DNA of 64,000 nt. It comes from CALNYZ01 sp942490945. Its GTDB lineage: Bacteria; Pseudomonadota; Gammaproteobacteria; UBA6429; Thiohalophilaceae. Below the pieces are notes generated by a model. The model was given only the letters and a program-made list of their open reading frames with translations, did no database searches and was not told the origin of the DNA. The stretch is taken from contig CALNYZ010000044.1 of assembly GCA_942490945.1 (NCBI GenBank), positions 124,001-188,000 of the forward strand, given 5' to 3'. The translations under genes were made by a program, and so were the position numbers. Below, in pieces: positions 16,726 through 24,454 of the stretch. Every line of letters begins with the position of its first letter. Within the stretch, counting starts at the first letter, position 1.

Positions 16726-17310
16726 TTATTCTTCAAAACCCACTTCCCCTAACAATTCAATCTTGCCGCCATGCACTGGACGCACCAGCTTGCCATGCCC
16801 CGAGTCCGTCCATTTATCGGTAATACCTGAAATTGTGACCTGATGCGTGACCATGATGATCAGTTCACCCGGTTTTGTATTCTCATGTATAAACTTTCTG
16901 ATGACAGTCAAGCTTGGATCGCGATCTTGTGGACGTTCAAAAAAAGAATTCAATGCGGGCAAAGGGGTGACATCACCAAAATTCATCAGGCGAGCTGTTT
17001 CCATGCATCGACACCACTGGCTGGAATACAATCTCACTTTGGTAATGCCGTGCTTGCGCAACCACTCACCAAGGACTTTTGCCTGTGCGCGGCCTTCATC
17101 ATTCAGATTTCTCTGGGTTGTGCAATCTCCCAGTGTAAAATCCTCCGGATCACCAATACCCGGAGCAAGCGCATGCCGAATCATCAAGACGACGCCACCC
17201 TCGCGCATAGCCTCTAACGCCTTATCGTTAGCTGCCTGTACACTGATCGGTAGTAACAATACCAGCAGTGAGCACAGTAACAGTTTCTTCAATTGCGCCG
17301 ATAATGTCAT
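16726..17310 (-). CDS. Exported histidine-phosphatase-family protein
   Basis: 194 residues with a signal peptide (1-26, ending SVQA). The phosphoglycerate-mutase-like fold is indicated by VVLMIRHALAPG (catalytic His in RHA rather than RHG), YSSQWCRCMETARLM and IIMVTHQVTISGITD (second His). Family members remove phosphate from sugars or other small molecules in the periplasm; the substrate is unknown. The start lies just after the stop of the NHL gene, which carries AAGGAG as binding site, so both belong to one operon. Confidence 0.8.
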   Translation of the reverse strand: MTLSAQLKKLLLCSLLVLLLPISVQAANDKALEAMREGGVVLMIRHALAPGIGDPEDFTLGDCTTQRNLNDEGRAQAKVLGEWLRKHGITKVRLYSSQWCRCMETARLMNFGDVTPLPALNSFFERPQDRDPSLTVIRKFIHENTKPGELIIMVTHQVTISGITDKWTDSGHGKLVRPVHGGKIELLGEVGFEE

Positions 17311-17313
17311 GGC

Positions 17314-18189
17314 TTACTCCTTGATGCGATAACGCACGATGCGATTATTATAGGTATCCGAGAACCAGACCTGCTGTTTAAAAATAACAACGCCTTCGGG
17401 TCGGTCAAATAACCCTGACCCAACACCAGAACGATCCTGACCGAGTGTATACATCAACGAATAATCTGCTGCCAGTACTTTGATCTTATGCGCATACTTA
17501 TCTGCCACATACATTCGACCCTGACTATCAAAATCCAGATAACGAGGACCATCAAATCCATATGGTGCACCCTTTATGATCTTCTGTACTTTTAAATCTT
17601 CACTCATGTGGACCAATCGATCATTGCCAGCGTCAGCGATCCATACCGAACCATCTGCGGCAATGACCACATCATGCGGTGATGACAAGCCGCCAGCTTT
17701 GGCAACCAATTTACCCTTGTCCAGCACCACAATATTATTCGAGCCCGCGCCAGTCACATAAACATGGCCATTTGGGTGGACCGCGACCCCTTCCGGTCGT
17801 GAAAAATCGCCACGGAGTTCACCCACAAACTGTCCTGTTATGCCCGACACCTTATATATAGCAACGCGACTATTGCCGGTGTCCGCTACCAGTAAAGTAC
17901 CATCGCGCTGAAAAACCACATCATGCGGCTCACTGACTTCACCTTCCGCGAAACTACCCAATACTTTCAACGACTGGGGATCCAGCACAACAATCCGGTC
18001 GTTGCTGTTATCTGCAACATAGAGATACTGTTGATCAGGAGACAGGGTAATATCATGGGGTTGTGCGAATACCGCGGCAGAATGCGCCTCAAAGATAAGT
18101 GCGTACGACTGCGCTGAGACAGCACCAGAAGCAATAAGTAAGATAAGAAACAGGCCGGCTTTCAACACGATAAACCTCCCTTTAAACAT
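17314..18189 (-). CDS. Exported NHL-repeat six-bladed beta-propeller protein
   Basis: 291 residues. A signal peptide (about 1-26, ending VSAQ) is followed by six NHL-type repeats of about 40-45 residues, for example PHDITLSPDQQYLYVADNSN, PEGVAVHPNGHVYVTGAG and PHDVVIAADGSVWIADAG. Six repeats make a complete six-bladed propeller, typically a binding scaffold or hydrolase-like fold. It is probably periplasmic. It is the first gene of a two-gene operon with the histidine phosphatase. Function unknown. Confidence 0.8.
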   Translation of the reverse strand: MFKGRFIVLKAGLFLILLIASGAVSAQSYALIFEAHSAAVFAQPHDITLSPDQQYLYVADNSNDRIVVLDPQSLKVLGSFAEGEVSEPHDVVFQRDGTLLVADTGNSRVAIYKVSGITGQFVGELRGDFSRPEGVAVHPNGHVYVTGAGSNNIVVLDKGKLVAKAGGLSSPHDVVIAADGSVWIADAGNDRLVHMSEDLKVQKIIKGAPYGFDGPRYLDFDSQGRMYVADKYAHKIKVLAADYSLMYTLGQDRSGVGSGLFDRPEGVVIFKQQVWFSDTYNNRIVRYRIKE

Positions 18190-18376
18190 TAGGCGTGTTG
18201 AATATGACTACAGACAGGCTTACAGGTTCACTGATATTACAAAAAGAGAAATCGTGGGCCTGACCTTTTATGATTGGCCCCTGTTGCGTGTTTTAAAAAT
18301 GTGGTCTGCTCGCTGTGATTAACGAATAGTGACATAAATTATTCACCCAATCCGCTGTTTTATCACAGTTCAATTA

Positions 18377-18404
18377 TATGAGTGCGACCCCTATAATTAT
18401 GTGT
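18377..18404. repeat. REP-like element next to the Cys-rich lipoprotein stop
   Basis: atgagtgcgacccctataat sits directly after the stop codon of the small lipoprotein gene. The truncated paralogue at 10880 has the equivalent element (atgagttcgacctcttttat) in the same place. Confidence 0.55.
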
Positions 18405-18655
18405 CAATCAAGACAGCGCGGCTTCTGATACTTGTAACACGACTTGCGTGTGCATGCCGCCACGGCACCCTTACTGGTGCGACGACAATCATTACAACCA
18501 TCATAATAATTCATACAGGAGTTCGGTATATAACTTCTCCAGCTGAAGGCATTATATTTGATATGTTCTGTTTGTTTTGGTGAAGAGCTGCATGCTGTAA
18601 TGAAACAGCACGCCAGAATACTGACGATCAAAAACTTGTGTGTTGGTATATTCAT
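18404..18655 (-). CDS. Small cysteine-rich lipoprotein
   Basis: 83 residues. The signal peptide ends in the lipobox ITAC (Cys22), so this is a lipoprotein. The mature part has six further cysteines in the pattern CMNYYDGCNDC ... AACTRKSCYKYQKPRC, suggesting disulfides or metal binding. I do not recognise the family. A truncated second copy lies at 10880-10984. It is a single gene surrounded by REP-like sequences. Confidence 0.6.
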   Translation of the reverse strand: MNIPTHKFLIVSILACCFITACSSSPKQTEHIKYNAFSWRSYIPNSCMNYYDGCNDCRRTSKGAVAACTRKSCYKYQKPRCLD

Positions 18656-18691
18656 AAACAGATTGTCCTATTTTCAGAATAACAGGTAATT

Positions 18692-18744
18692 GGGTTCAGA
18701 GAGGAATTTTCTCTAATATTGGAAACAATTTCTCTTTGACCCGG
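18692..18744. repeat. Inverted REP pair without a gene
   Basis: gggttcagagaggaattttc at the left and aatttctctttgacccgg at the right form an imperfect inverted pair around ctctaatattgg. The two halves match the left (23574-23600) and right (24384-24410) ends of the RAYT locus, so this looks like a minimal mobile unit of REP pair type. Confidence 0.6.
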
Positions 18745-18773
18745 TTTATTAAATTACGTACTGGTGAGTCACT

Positions 18774-18895
18774 ACTAAATTAAAGCATGGTTTGCGTGGC
18801 ATCGTGCACTTCCTTGTGACATCTGCCTGAAATAAATTGTAGCTACTTATAGTAACAACGAGCTATATTAGAAACAATTGCTCTCTGAAATCTAT
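18774..18895 (-). pseudogene. Remnant of the 5' end of a RAYT transposase
   Basis: attaaagcatggtttgcgtg, followed by gcatcgtgcacttccttgtga, corresponds to the start codon region and binding site of the RAYT gene at 24290-24335 (attaaagcgtggtttgcgtg...cctccttgtga). The end sequence gctatattagaaacaattgc is also kept (18865-18884). The rest of the transposase is missing. It is an internally deleted derivative lying just upstream of the next gene. Confidence 0.6.
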
Positions 18896-18930
18896 TTTGG
18901 TATTTTCCAACAACATTGCAGGAGGTCACT

Positions 18931-19311
18931 ATGCCGTGGGAGATCAAGTTAAATTCGAATCAAAATATGATAGAGATTACCTATACTAGAAAGGTAACTG
19001 CTCAAGATTTACAGGAGTCAACATCAAAAGTCATTACACTGGAAAAGGAAACAGGAATCCACAGAATATTGAGTGACACTACTGAAGTAAATCTGTCTGC
19101 GTCATTATCGGATCTCTATGATATTCCAACAAAACAGTATGTCCAGGAAGGTGCTGACAACCAGGGACATCTGGCTATCATATTAGCCACATCCCCGCAG
19201 GAAAAAGAAGCTGCAAAATTCTTCCAGACTGTATGCCATAGCGGAGGCTGGTACGTTGAGACTTTTGCTAATCGCCAGTTGGCGATCGACTGGTTGAACT
19301 CGAGTCTTTAA
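18931..19311 (+). CDS. SpoIIAA/STAS-like small protein
   Basis: 126 residues from the ATG at 18931, with a perfect AGGAGG (18920-18925) upstream. No signal peptide or membrane segment. The N-terminal strand pattern (WEIKLNSNQNMIEITYTRKV), a central AIILATSPQEKEAAKFFQT and the end ANRQLAIDWLNSSL resemble the SpoIIAA-like/STAS-related fold of small cytoplasmic proteins. The assignment is by pattern and tentative. A RAYT remnant lies directly upstream and may carry its promoter. Confidence 0.5.
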   Translation: MPWEIKLNSNQNMIEITYTRKVTAQDLQESTSKVITLEKETGIHRILSDTTEVNLSASLSDLYDIPTKQYVQEGADNQGHLAIILATSPQEKEAAKFFQTVCHSGGWYVETFANRQLAIDWLNSSL

Positions 19312-19363
19312 CCTGGCTCGGATTAAAGGAGTTGGTGTAGAAGGCCCTCTTTAATTGTTCCTT

Positions 19364-19390
19364 GAATTTTTACTCTGACCTCCATTATAG
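19364..19390. repeat. REP-like element (aatttttactctgacctcca)
   Basis: Same core as the elements at 11041, 11091 and 12539. It lies between the convergent SpoIIAA-like and MOSC genes. Confidence 0.55.
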
Positions 19391-19397
19391 AATATTT

Positions 19398-19910
19398 TTA
19401 TTTATCAATTTCCAGTCGATCACCTGTTGCGATGACGCCGTCACTGATAACTGTCAGACACACACCGCTGTGTTTGCCCAGAGCGCGGCTTATCCCTTGC
19501 CCTTCAATCTTTTCCAGGTAGCCACACGGTGGTCGAGGTTTATGATAACGAAACACCGCATCACCAATACGAAACGTCTTGCCTTGCAAGTCGCTGGTTT
19601 TCATGCCACTGATGACCAGATTACGACGATGGCCGCCCTGCTCCAGTTTGCGTTGCATGTTGGCTGGCTGGCTTTTTTTCGCCTTGTTCAGGTCCGCTTC
19701 GCTAATCAGTGTCACCTGGCAAGCATCAGTAGCCTGCCAGAAACCTTTTGCGACGCTGTAACGATCACCCTGCAACCCCGCGCCCGCGATGACATGTATA
19801 TGCGAAACTGATCGCATCGCATCGCCGGCCGCATTGGCAATATAAATTTCCTCGAGCATCCCTTTCGCGTGGGGCTGACGAGCAGCAAACAGCCAGTTAA
19901 AAATCGTCAA
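19398..19910 (-). CDS. MOSC-domain protein
   Basis: About 170 residues. I prefer the TTG at 19910, which has GGAG seven bases upstream; the frame extends to a GTG at 19925. The MOSC (molybdenum cofactor sulfurase C-terminal) features are AGAGLQGDRYSV, HRRNLVISGM, FRIGDAVFRY and the cysteine in RPPCGYLEKI. MOSC proteins such as YiiM act in molybdenum-cofactor-dependent reduction or sulfur transfer; the partner is not seen here. Single gene, cytoplasmic. Confidence 0.8.
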   Translation of the reverse strand: MTIFNWLFAARQPHAKGMLEEIYIANAAGDAMRSVSHIHVIAGAGLQGDRYSVAKGFWQATDACQVTLISEADLNKAKKSQPANMQRKLEQGGHRRNLVISGMKTSDLQGKTFRIGDAVFRYHKPRPPCGYLEKIEGQGISRALGKHSGVCLTVISDGVIATGDRLEIDK

Positions 19911-20009
19911 GGTTATTCTCCACACCGATGTGCAGTGACTAGCATTACACCGCGCAACTGACGGTGTTCAGGCACGTCAGTGTATTTATCTGCTTTTAAG
20001 TTCTTCCCG

Positions 20010-20036
20010 AAATTAAATGAGTCATACCCCTTTAGT
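20010..20036. repeat. REP-like element (aaattaaatgagtcatacccc)
   Basis: A member of the AAATGAGTC subtype between the MOSC and lectin-like genes. Confidence 0.45.
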
Positions 20037-20041
20037 TAAAG

Positions 20042-20722
20042 TTATTTAACTGCAAAACAATAAAACAGCCCCTCACCACCGGTACTGCGAATCGCATCCT
20101 GGGTACAACCTCGCGATGGATGCGCCATATTCCAGGACTTGGCCCAAGAATGATCAATGGGCCCGTTACGATCATGATGACCTACGCCGGCTGATCCTTC
20201 CTTGCTGTTTTTAGTCCAGTTTCCGCAGGTCATATCCGGAAAGGGAGGACCAGGGGGAAAAGCAGTACCATCAGCTCGTGAACCAGTCAAAATGTCATGC
20301 TGATTCGGTTTTTCAGTACGTCCATTGACGATCTGGCCTTTTTCATTTAGTGCGGTTTGTTTATTCAGATTATTGGAATCTGAATGCAAGTCAGCGACAT
20401 TTTTCGCTATCAACACACCCTTGGCGTTGTACCACGGTCCCGTGCCGATTCGATCACGTGCATGCATGACCGTAGTATCAGAAAAACTTGTTCCTTGTGT
20501 ACTCAGGTACGCATGCCAGGTATGTTTACCCGCACCTGCGGCCGCAGCGAGTTTTTGACAATGTTTATCTGCACCGGCGATGCCACCAAGATCACCGCCG
20601 TTACCCATACCTACGCTGGTAACAAAAAACGTCATCTTTTGTTTCGCAGCGTCACCCGCAAAACCTGTAAAAGGAAAAGTAATCACTACAAGGATAGAAA
20701 CCCACGATATTAGTTTACGCAT
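20042..20722 (-). CDS. Exported lectin-like protein
   Basis: 226 residues from the ATG at 20722, which has AGGAG six bases upstream; an in-frame ATG five codons earlier lacks one. A signal peptide (1-22, ending GFAG) precedes a domain with GGDLGGIAGADKHCQKLAAA and HARDRIGTGPWYNAKGVLIA and a C-terminal CTQDAIRSTGGEGLFYCFAV. This pattern belongs to exported proteins annotated as lectin-like in Proteobacteria, with paired cysteines and a C-type-lectin-like fold. The ligand is unknown. Single gene. Confidence 0.6.
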   Translation of the reverse strand: MRKLISWVSILVVITFPFTGFAGDAAKQKMTFFVTSVGMGNGGDLGGIAGADKHCQKLAAAAGAGKHTWHAYLSTQGTSFSDTTVMHARDRIGTGPWYNAKGVLIAKNVADLHSDSNNLNKQTALNEKGQIVNGRTEKPNQHDILTGSRADGTAFPPGPPFPDMTCGNWTKNSKEGSAGVGHHDRNGPIDHSWAKSWNMAHPSRGCTQDAIRSTGGEGLFYCFAVK

Positions 20723-21190
20723 ATAATCTCCTGTCATATATTTGTTAAAGTTGATCGTCGTTATTCTTTAGATGGAGTATAGCCGTGTTTACTCTTCGAA
20801 CGCAGTAGTAGTGAGAAATATATTTTTATCTCAGAATCATCGTGGCCACAGTAAAGATTGCCTATAGGGTCTGACTCGATTGATATGACATATTGTTGAG
20901 GCTTCAATGGAGCCTACCTCATTGATTTCCTTGTAACTGGAATTAGTTCCTTCTCAGCATTTTCTGTCAACTTTTTCATAACGTGTATTTTTAGGTCACG
21001 ATACTTCTTCTTTCGTTAAATCCAGTCCAGATGATTTATCATTTGCCATTGCCCTCAGTGTCAATAATAAACAAGACAATAAAATGAGGGTGAAATGATA
21101 CTTTTTAATTAACCTAAAATAAATTATAAAAAATATAGTATAAGTAGATATAAATAATAATGGTTAAATAATGTATTTCGACTCTGACCA
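20723..21190. other. Gap with REP-like elements and a decayed exported-protein gene
   Basis: On the minus strand a signal-peptide-like stretch, IKKYHFTLILLSCLLLTLRA followed by MANDKSSGLDLTKEEVS and TGA, runs from about 21110 to 21002. A second short frame starting MKKLTENAEKELIPVTRKS follows to about 20920. No ATG starts the first, so this may be a decayed small exported protein. A REP-like string (gggtctgactcgattgatat) is at 20866-20885. Confidence 0.35.
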
Positions 21191-21670
21191 TGAGGTATCC
21201 AAACGCGTTTGGGCTACGAAGCTAAAAATAAACGCAGTCGCCAACATGCCGCTGGGCAACGTGAGCCTTGGTTGCTCGCAACCTCGTTACACCACACATC
21301 AACATTCGCAAAAAAAACAGTTAAGATATACCGTTTACGAATGTGTATTGAGGAAGGTTTTCGCGATATTAAAAGCCACCGCTTTGGATTAGGTTTAACC
21401 TACCATCGAATATCATCCGCAAATAGACTTCAGGTGTTGTTACTCATCGCAACGCTGGCGATTATTGTTCTCTGGTTATTAGGAATGGCGCTCGTGCTGA
21501 GAAAGAATCATTATCAGTTTCAGGCTAACAGTGTTCGATATAAGCGAGTGTTATCGATTCTGTTTATAGGGTTTCAAACAATCAATAATGCAGAGATAAA
21601 AATATCAATGGATGATATTGTCGAAGCCTGGACACAGCTAAATGTCATACAAGAATCATTTGGCGAGTAA
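21191..21670 (+). pseudogene. IS4-family transposase, C-terminal fragment
   Basis: About 155 residues remain. LGYEAKNKRSRQHAAGQREP and MCIEEGFRDIKSHRFGLGL match the C-terminal catalytic region of IS4-family DDE transposases, with the final glutamate of the triad in the IEE(G/T)FRD motif. The N-terminal DD portion is missing: the frame opens after TGA at 21191, next to a gactctgacc string at 21181. No terminal inverted repeats were recognised. It is a dead fragment. Confidence 0.75.
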
Positions 21671-21683
21671 ATTTCGTGGGGGA

Positions 21684-21712
21684 TCCCTCAGACTCTGACC
21701 CCAAATATCACC
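21684..21712. repeat. REP-like element (cagactctgaccccaaatat)
   Basis: Right-hand boundary of the IS4 fragment. Together with the copy at 21178-21190 it brackets the transposase remnant. Confidence 0.5.
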
Positions 21713-21734
21713 AAATATCTTTTGATATGCATTT

Positions 21735-23423
21735 CTAATCCAGCACCCCATTCGCATCGCCATCACGATACACCGTACCATTAATAATTAAGCCGGGTAA
21801 TTGAGCATTGTTACCAAAATTCCAGATACTGCTACTCCAGTTACTATAGAGTGTATTTCCCGCACAAGCATTATCATCTGCTGCGACAGGGCATTGTAAT
21901 TCTGCCAGTGTTTCACCAGTAGTCCCGGCCGGGTTGATTCCGCCACCTGAATTATTGGTGCCAATCGCATTCACGATGCCGGTATCATTAGCAAAGTAAT
22001 TGTCATTGTAAGTGGCATTATCACTCCAACCGACCAACGCGCCGACGCTTGAGGTACCCGTTGCGGTACCCGTGGAAAAATTATTTGTCATATTCGTGTT
22101 GCTATTTGCATCGCCGACCAGACCAGCAACATACTGTGTGCCGGCAACAGCGCCAGTAGCAAAGGTATCGGTTATAACTGTGTCTTCAGTATACCCGGCC
22201 AATCCACCTACATAGCGGTCAGCACTAACAGAACTGGTGGAAAAACTTTTTGTAATGGTGTTGTTACCAGAGCCCACATTAGAAACCGAATCTCCAACCA
22301 GACCCGCTACTCGGTCAGTACCTGATACATTGCCTGTGGCATAACTATCATCAATACTCGAACCTAAAACCAAAAGCCCAACCAGGCCACCTACTCTATC
22401 CGTTCCAGATATTGTGCCTGTTGCAAAACTTTGGCTGATGTTTGAACTTGATATCATTTGACCAACCAGTCCGCCCACCATATCAATACCCGTGACGCTA
22501 CCACTTGCTGAACTATTTGTTATCGACGAATTAGACATGTAGGCAACCAGACCAGCGGCCTTGTGCGATGTACTCGTTACATTCGTACTTGATGTGCAAT
22601 TATCAATTGATCCATTGACAAGATAACCCACCAGTCCTGCGTTATCGACAAAGCTTGCCGTCACACTACCACTGGCAGAACAGCTGCTAATAGTGATGTT
22701 CGTCTGCGCATAGCCTAGCAAGCTGGCAATGCGAGATATACCATTAACGTTACCACTGACAGATACATTATTAATGGTTACCGAATCATTTAATAAACCT
22801 GCGAGTATGGCGACATAACTGTTACCCGTTACCTGAGTAAGTACACCATTGAGCGTTAAATTATTAATGGTAATCGCACCACCACTACCGTCGACAATAC
22901 CAAACAAACCGGTATAGGAAACGCCGGGACGGTTGATATAAAGATTGGAAATGGAATTACCATTGCCGTTGAAATTCGCCGTAAATCGATTAACAGTATC
23001 ACCAACGGGTAACCAGCCTTTATTTGAACCATCAGCGTCGTAATCGTAATAGGTGTCATTGGCGTCCATGAGGTTATCGCCATTGGTATCGAAATCGAGG
23101 TTTGCCATTAACTCATAGCCATTGCAACCACCGACCGGGCAACCATTGCTATCGACATTGCCATTACCATCATTCAGTGAAGTACCCGCAAGATCGTTAC
23201 GCATCAAATCCAGCATGGCCAGGGTGAAAATTTCAATCAGACCATCATTATCATCATCAACATCGGCTGAATTGATAACGCCATCACCATCTGCATCATC
23301 ATCGGGATTGCTACTACTTCCACCACCACCTCCTCCTCCACCGCAGGCAGTGAGCGTCAACGTGAGCAATGTTATAGCCAAAAAGCGCAAAACAAGATGA
23401 AATAAATCAGTCAAAAATGCCAT
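21735..23423 (-). CDS. Lipoprotein with GLUG-type repeats
   Basis: 562 residues from the ATG at 23423 (AGGGTAGAG upstream); the frame is open to 23447. The signal peptide ends in lipobox LTAC followed by eight glycines and a serine tract, then an Asp-rich, calcium-binding-like segment (DDDADGDGVINSADVDDDND). Residues about 180-480 hold about ten repeats of the type VGGLVGQM...IDDSYATGNVSG, the GLUG motif of beta-helical surface proteins. It is probably an exposed outer-membrane lipoprotein acting in adhesion or binding. Single gene. Confidence 0.75.
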   Translation of the reverse strand: MAFLTDLFHLVLRFLAITLLTLTLTACGGGGGGGGSSSNPDDDADGDGVINSADVDDDNDGLIEIFTLAMLDLMRNDLAGTSLNDGNGNVDSNGCPVGGCNGYELMANLDFDTNGDNLMDANDTYYDYDADGSNKGWLPVGDTVNRFTANFNGNGNSISNLYINRPGVSYTGLFGIVDGSGGAITINNLTLNGVLTQVTGNSYVAILAGLLNDSVTINNVSVSGNVNGISRIASLLGYAQTNITISSCSASGSVTASFVDNAGLVGYLVNGSIDNCTSSTNVTSTSHKAAGLVAYMSNSSITNSSASGSVTGIDMVGGLVGQMISSSNISQSFATGTISGTDRVGGLVGLLVLGSSIDDSYATGNVSGTDRVAGLVGDSVSNVGSGNNTITKSFSTSSVSADRYVGGLAGYTEDTVITDTFATGAVAGTQYVAGLVGDANSNTNMTNNFSTGTATGTSSVGALVGWSDNATYNDNYFANDTGIVNAIGTNNSGGGINPAGTTGETLAELQCPVAADDNACAGNTLYSNWSSSIWNFGNNAQLPGLIINGTVYRDGDANGVLD

Positions 23424-23565
23424 GTTCTCTACCCTAATTACACACAAAAATTCATGTTATTTTTAAATTTGAGAATAATCAGCTTAGAGGATTCGGAGAT
23501 GGTTTTCTAATTTATTTCATCCAGTGAAAAAAGCTTCATGGGATCAGATATTTAGCGAAAAACCG

Positions 23566-23600
23566 AAAACCAGGGTCAGAACACAATTTTCTCTAATATA
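23566..23600. repeat. Left inverted end of the RAYT locus
   Basis: aaaaccagggtcagaacaca followed by attttctctaatata is the inverse of the sequence at 24384-24444 on the other side of the RAYT gene, with a few mismatches. Confidence 0.65.
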
Positions 23601-23610
23601 CCATTAACGA

Positions 23611-24320
23611 TTACCAATAATAAATGGCTTGCTCTTCTTCTACTCGTGGCCTGCCTGATGTCCCGGGACGTGTCTGACGTTTTAACATCGTTTCAATTTT
23701 ATTTTTAAAATCATCACGCCCTAATACTAATTCTTGATTCAGGGTTTCACGTATTTCGTGCACGTCTTCTTTATCAAGTGATGCAGAAAACAATTCACGG
23801 TAACGATAATGACGTGCTTCATTTGTTTGTCCTAGCGCTATATATAATGCATGCGGTTGTATCAATTTATCGAACTCGCCATGCGCATTAGTCGCATAAC
23901 TTGACCATTGATATTCGCCCGGATGCGATGCCATGCTTGCGCGTACCGGATTGAGTTCAATGTAACGCATACAGGTCAATAAATATGCCTCGCTCTCAAC
24001 CAAGCTGGCTTTAAACCGCCCTTCCCATAAGCTGCCGGTACGCTTGTAGCTGTGATTAATATACCGTACATACTTGCGCCCCAAGTCTTGCATCATATGG
24101 GTAATACCAAAAGGCTCGCTCGGGGTGACTAACATATGCACATGATTCGTCATCAACACATAGGCATGAATGCAACCTGGTTTTTATTTGCTGCTTCAAG
24201 TAAATCCGTTTTGTAACGATGATAATCGTCGATAGCGTAAAAACACGGCTCACGATTGTGGCCACGTTGTATGACATGTTGCGGAACACCCGCAATATTA
24301 AAGCGTGGTTTGCGTGCCAT
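23611..24320 (-). pseudogene. REP-associated tyrosine transposase (RAYT, Y1_Tnp) with a frameshift
   Basis: The 5' part, beginning MARKPRFNIAGVPQHVIQRG, starts at 24320 behind a perfect AGGAGGTGA. It shifts frame near 24175-24185 beside an A-run (AAAAACC on the minus strand). The remainder continues in another frame with VLMTNHVHMLVTPSEPFG (HUH-like histidine pair), GSLWEGRFKASLVESEAYLL and CMRYIELNPVRA, all typical of the IS200-like Y1 transposase family. Full length would be about 236 residues. One frameshift makes it probably inactive, unless slippage on the A-run restores it. Confidence 0.85.
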
Positions 24321-24383
24321 ATTCACCTCCTTGTGAAATGCACTGAATGATTTGAATGTAAGTTTAGATTATCACAGCAAAAG

Positions 24384-24444
24384 TTATATTAGCAAAAACT
24401 GTGTTCTGACCCCGGTTTTAAAACTGTGTTCTGACCCCGGTTTT
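24384..24444. repeat. Right end of the RAYT locus with a perfect 25-bp tandem repeat
   Basis: Two adjacent identical 25-base units, 24395-24419 and 24420-24444, contain actgtgttctgaccccggtt. They are preceded by gttatattagc and end 11 bases before the stop codon of the NACHT gene. Confidence 0.85.
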
Positions 24445-24454
24445 CGGTTTTTTG

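Noticed and set aside
672..24444. Chromosomal integron with attC sites between single-gene cassettes
   Set aside because: No GTTRRRY core sites, no integrase, gene orientation not uniform, and the repeats have a different core linked to a RAYT gene.
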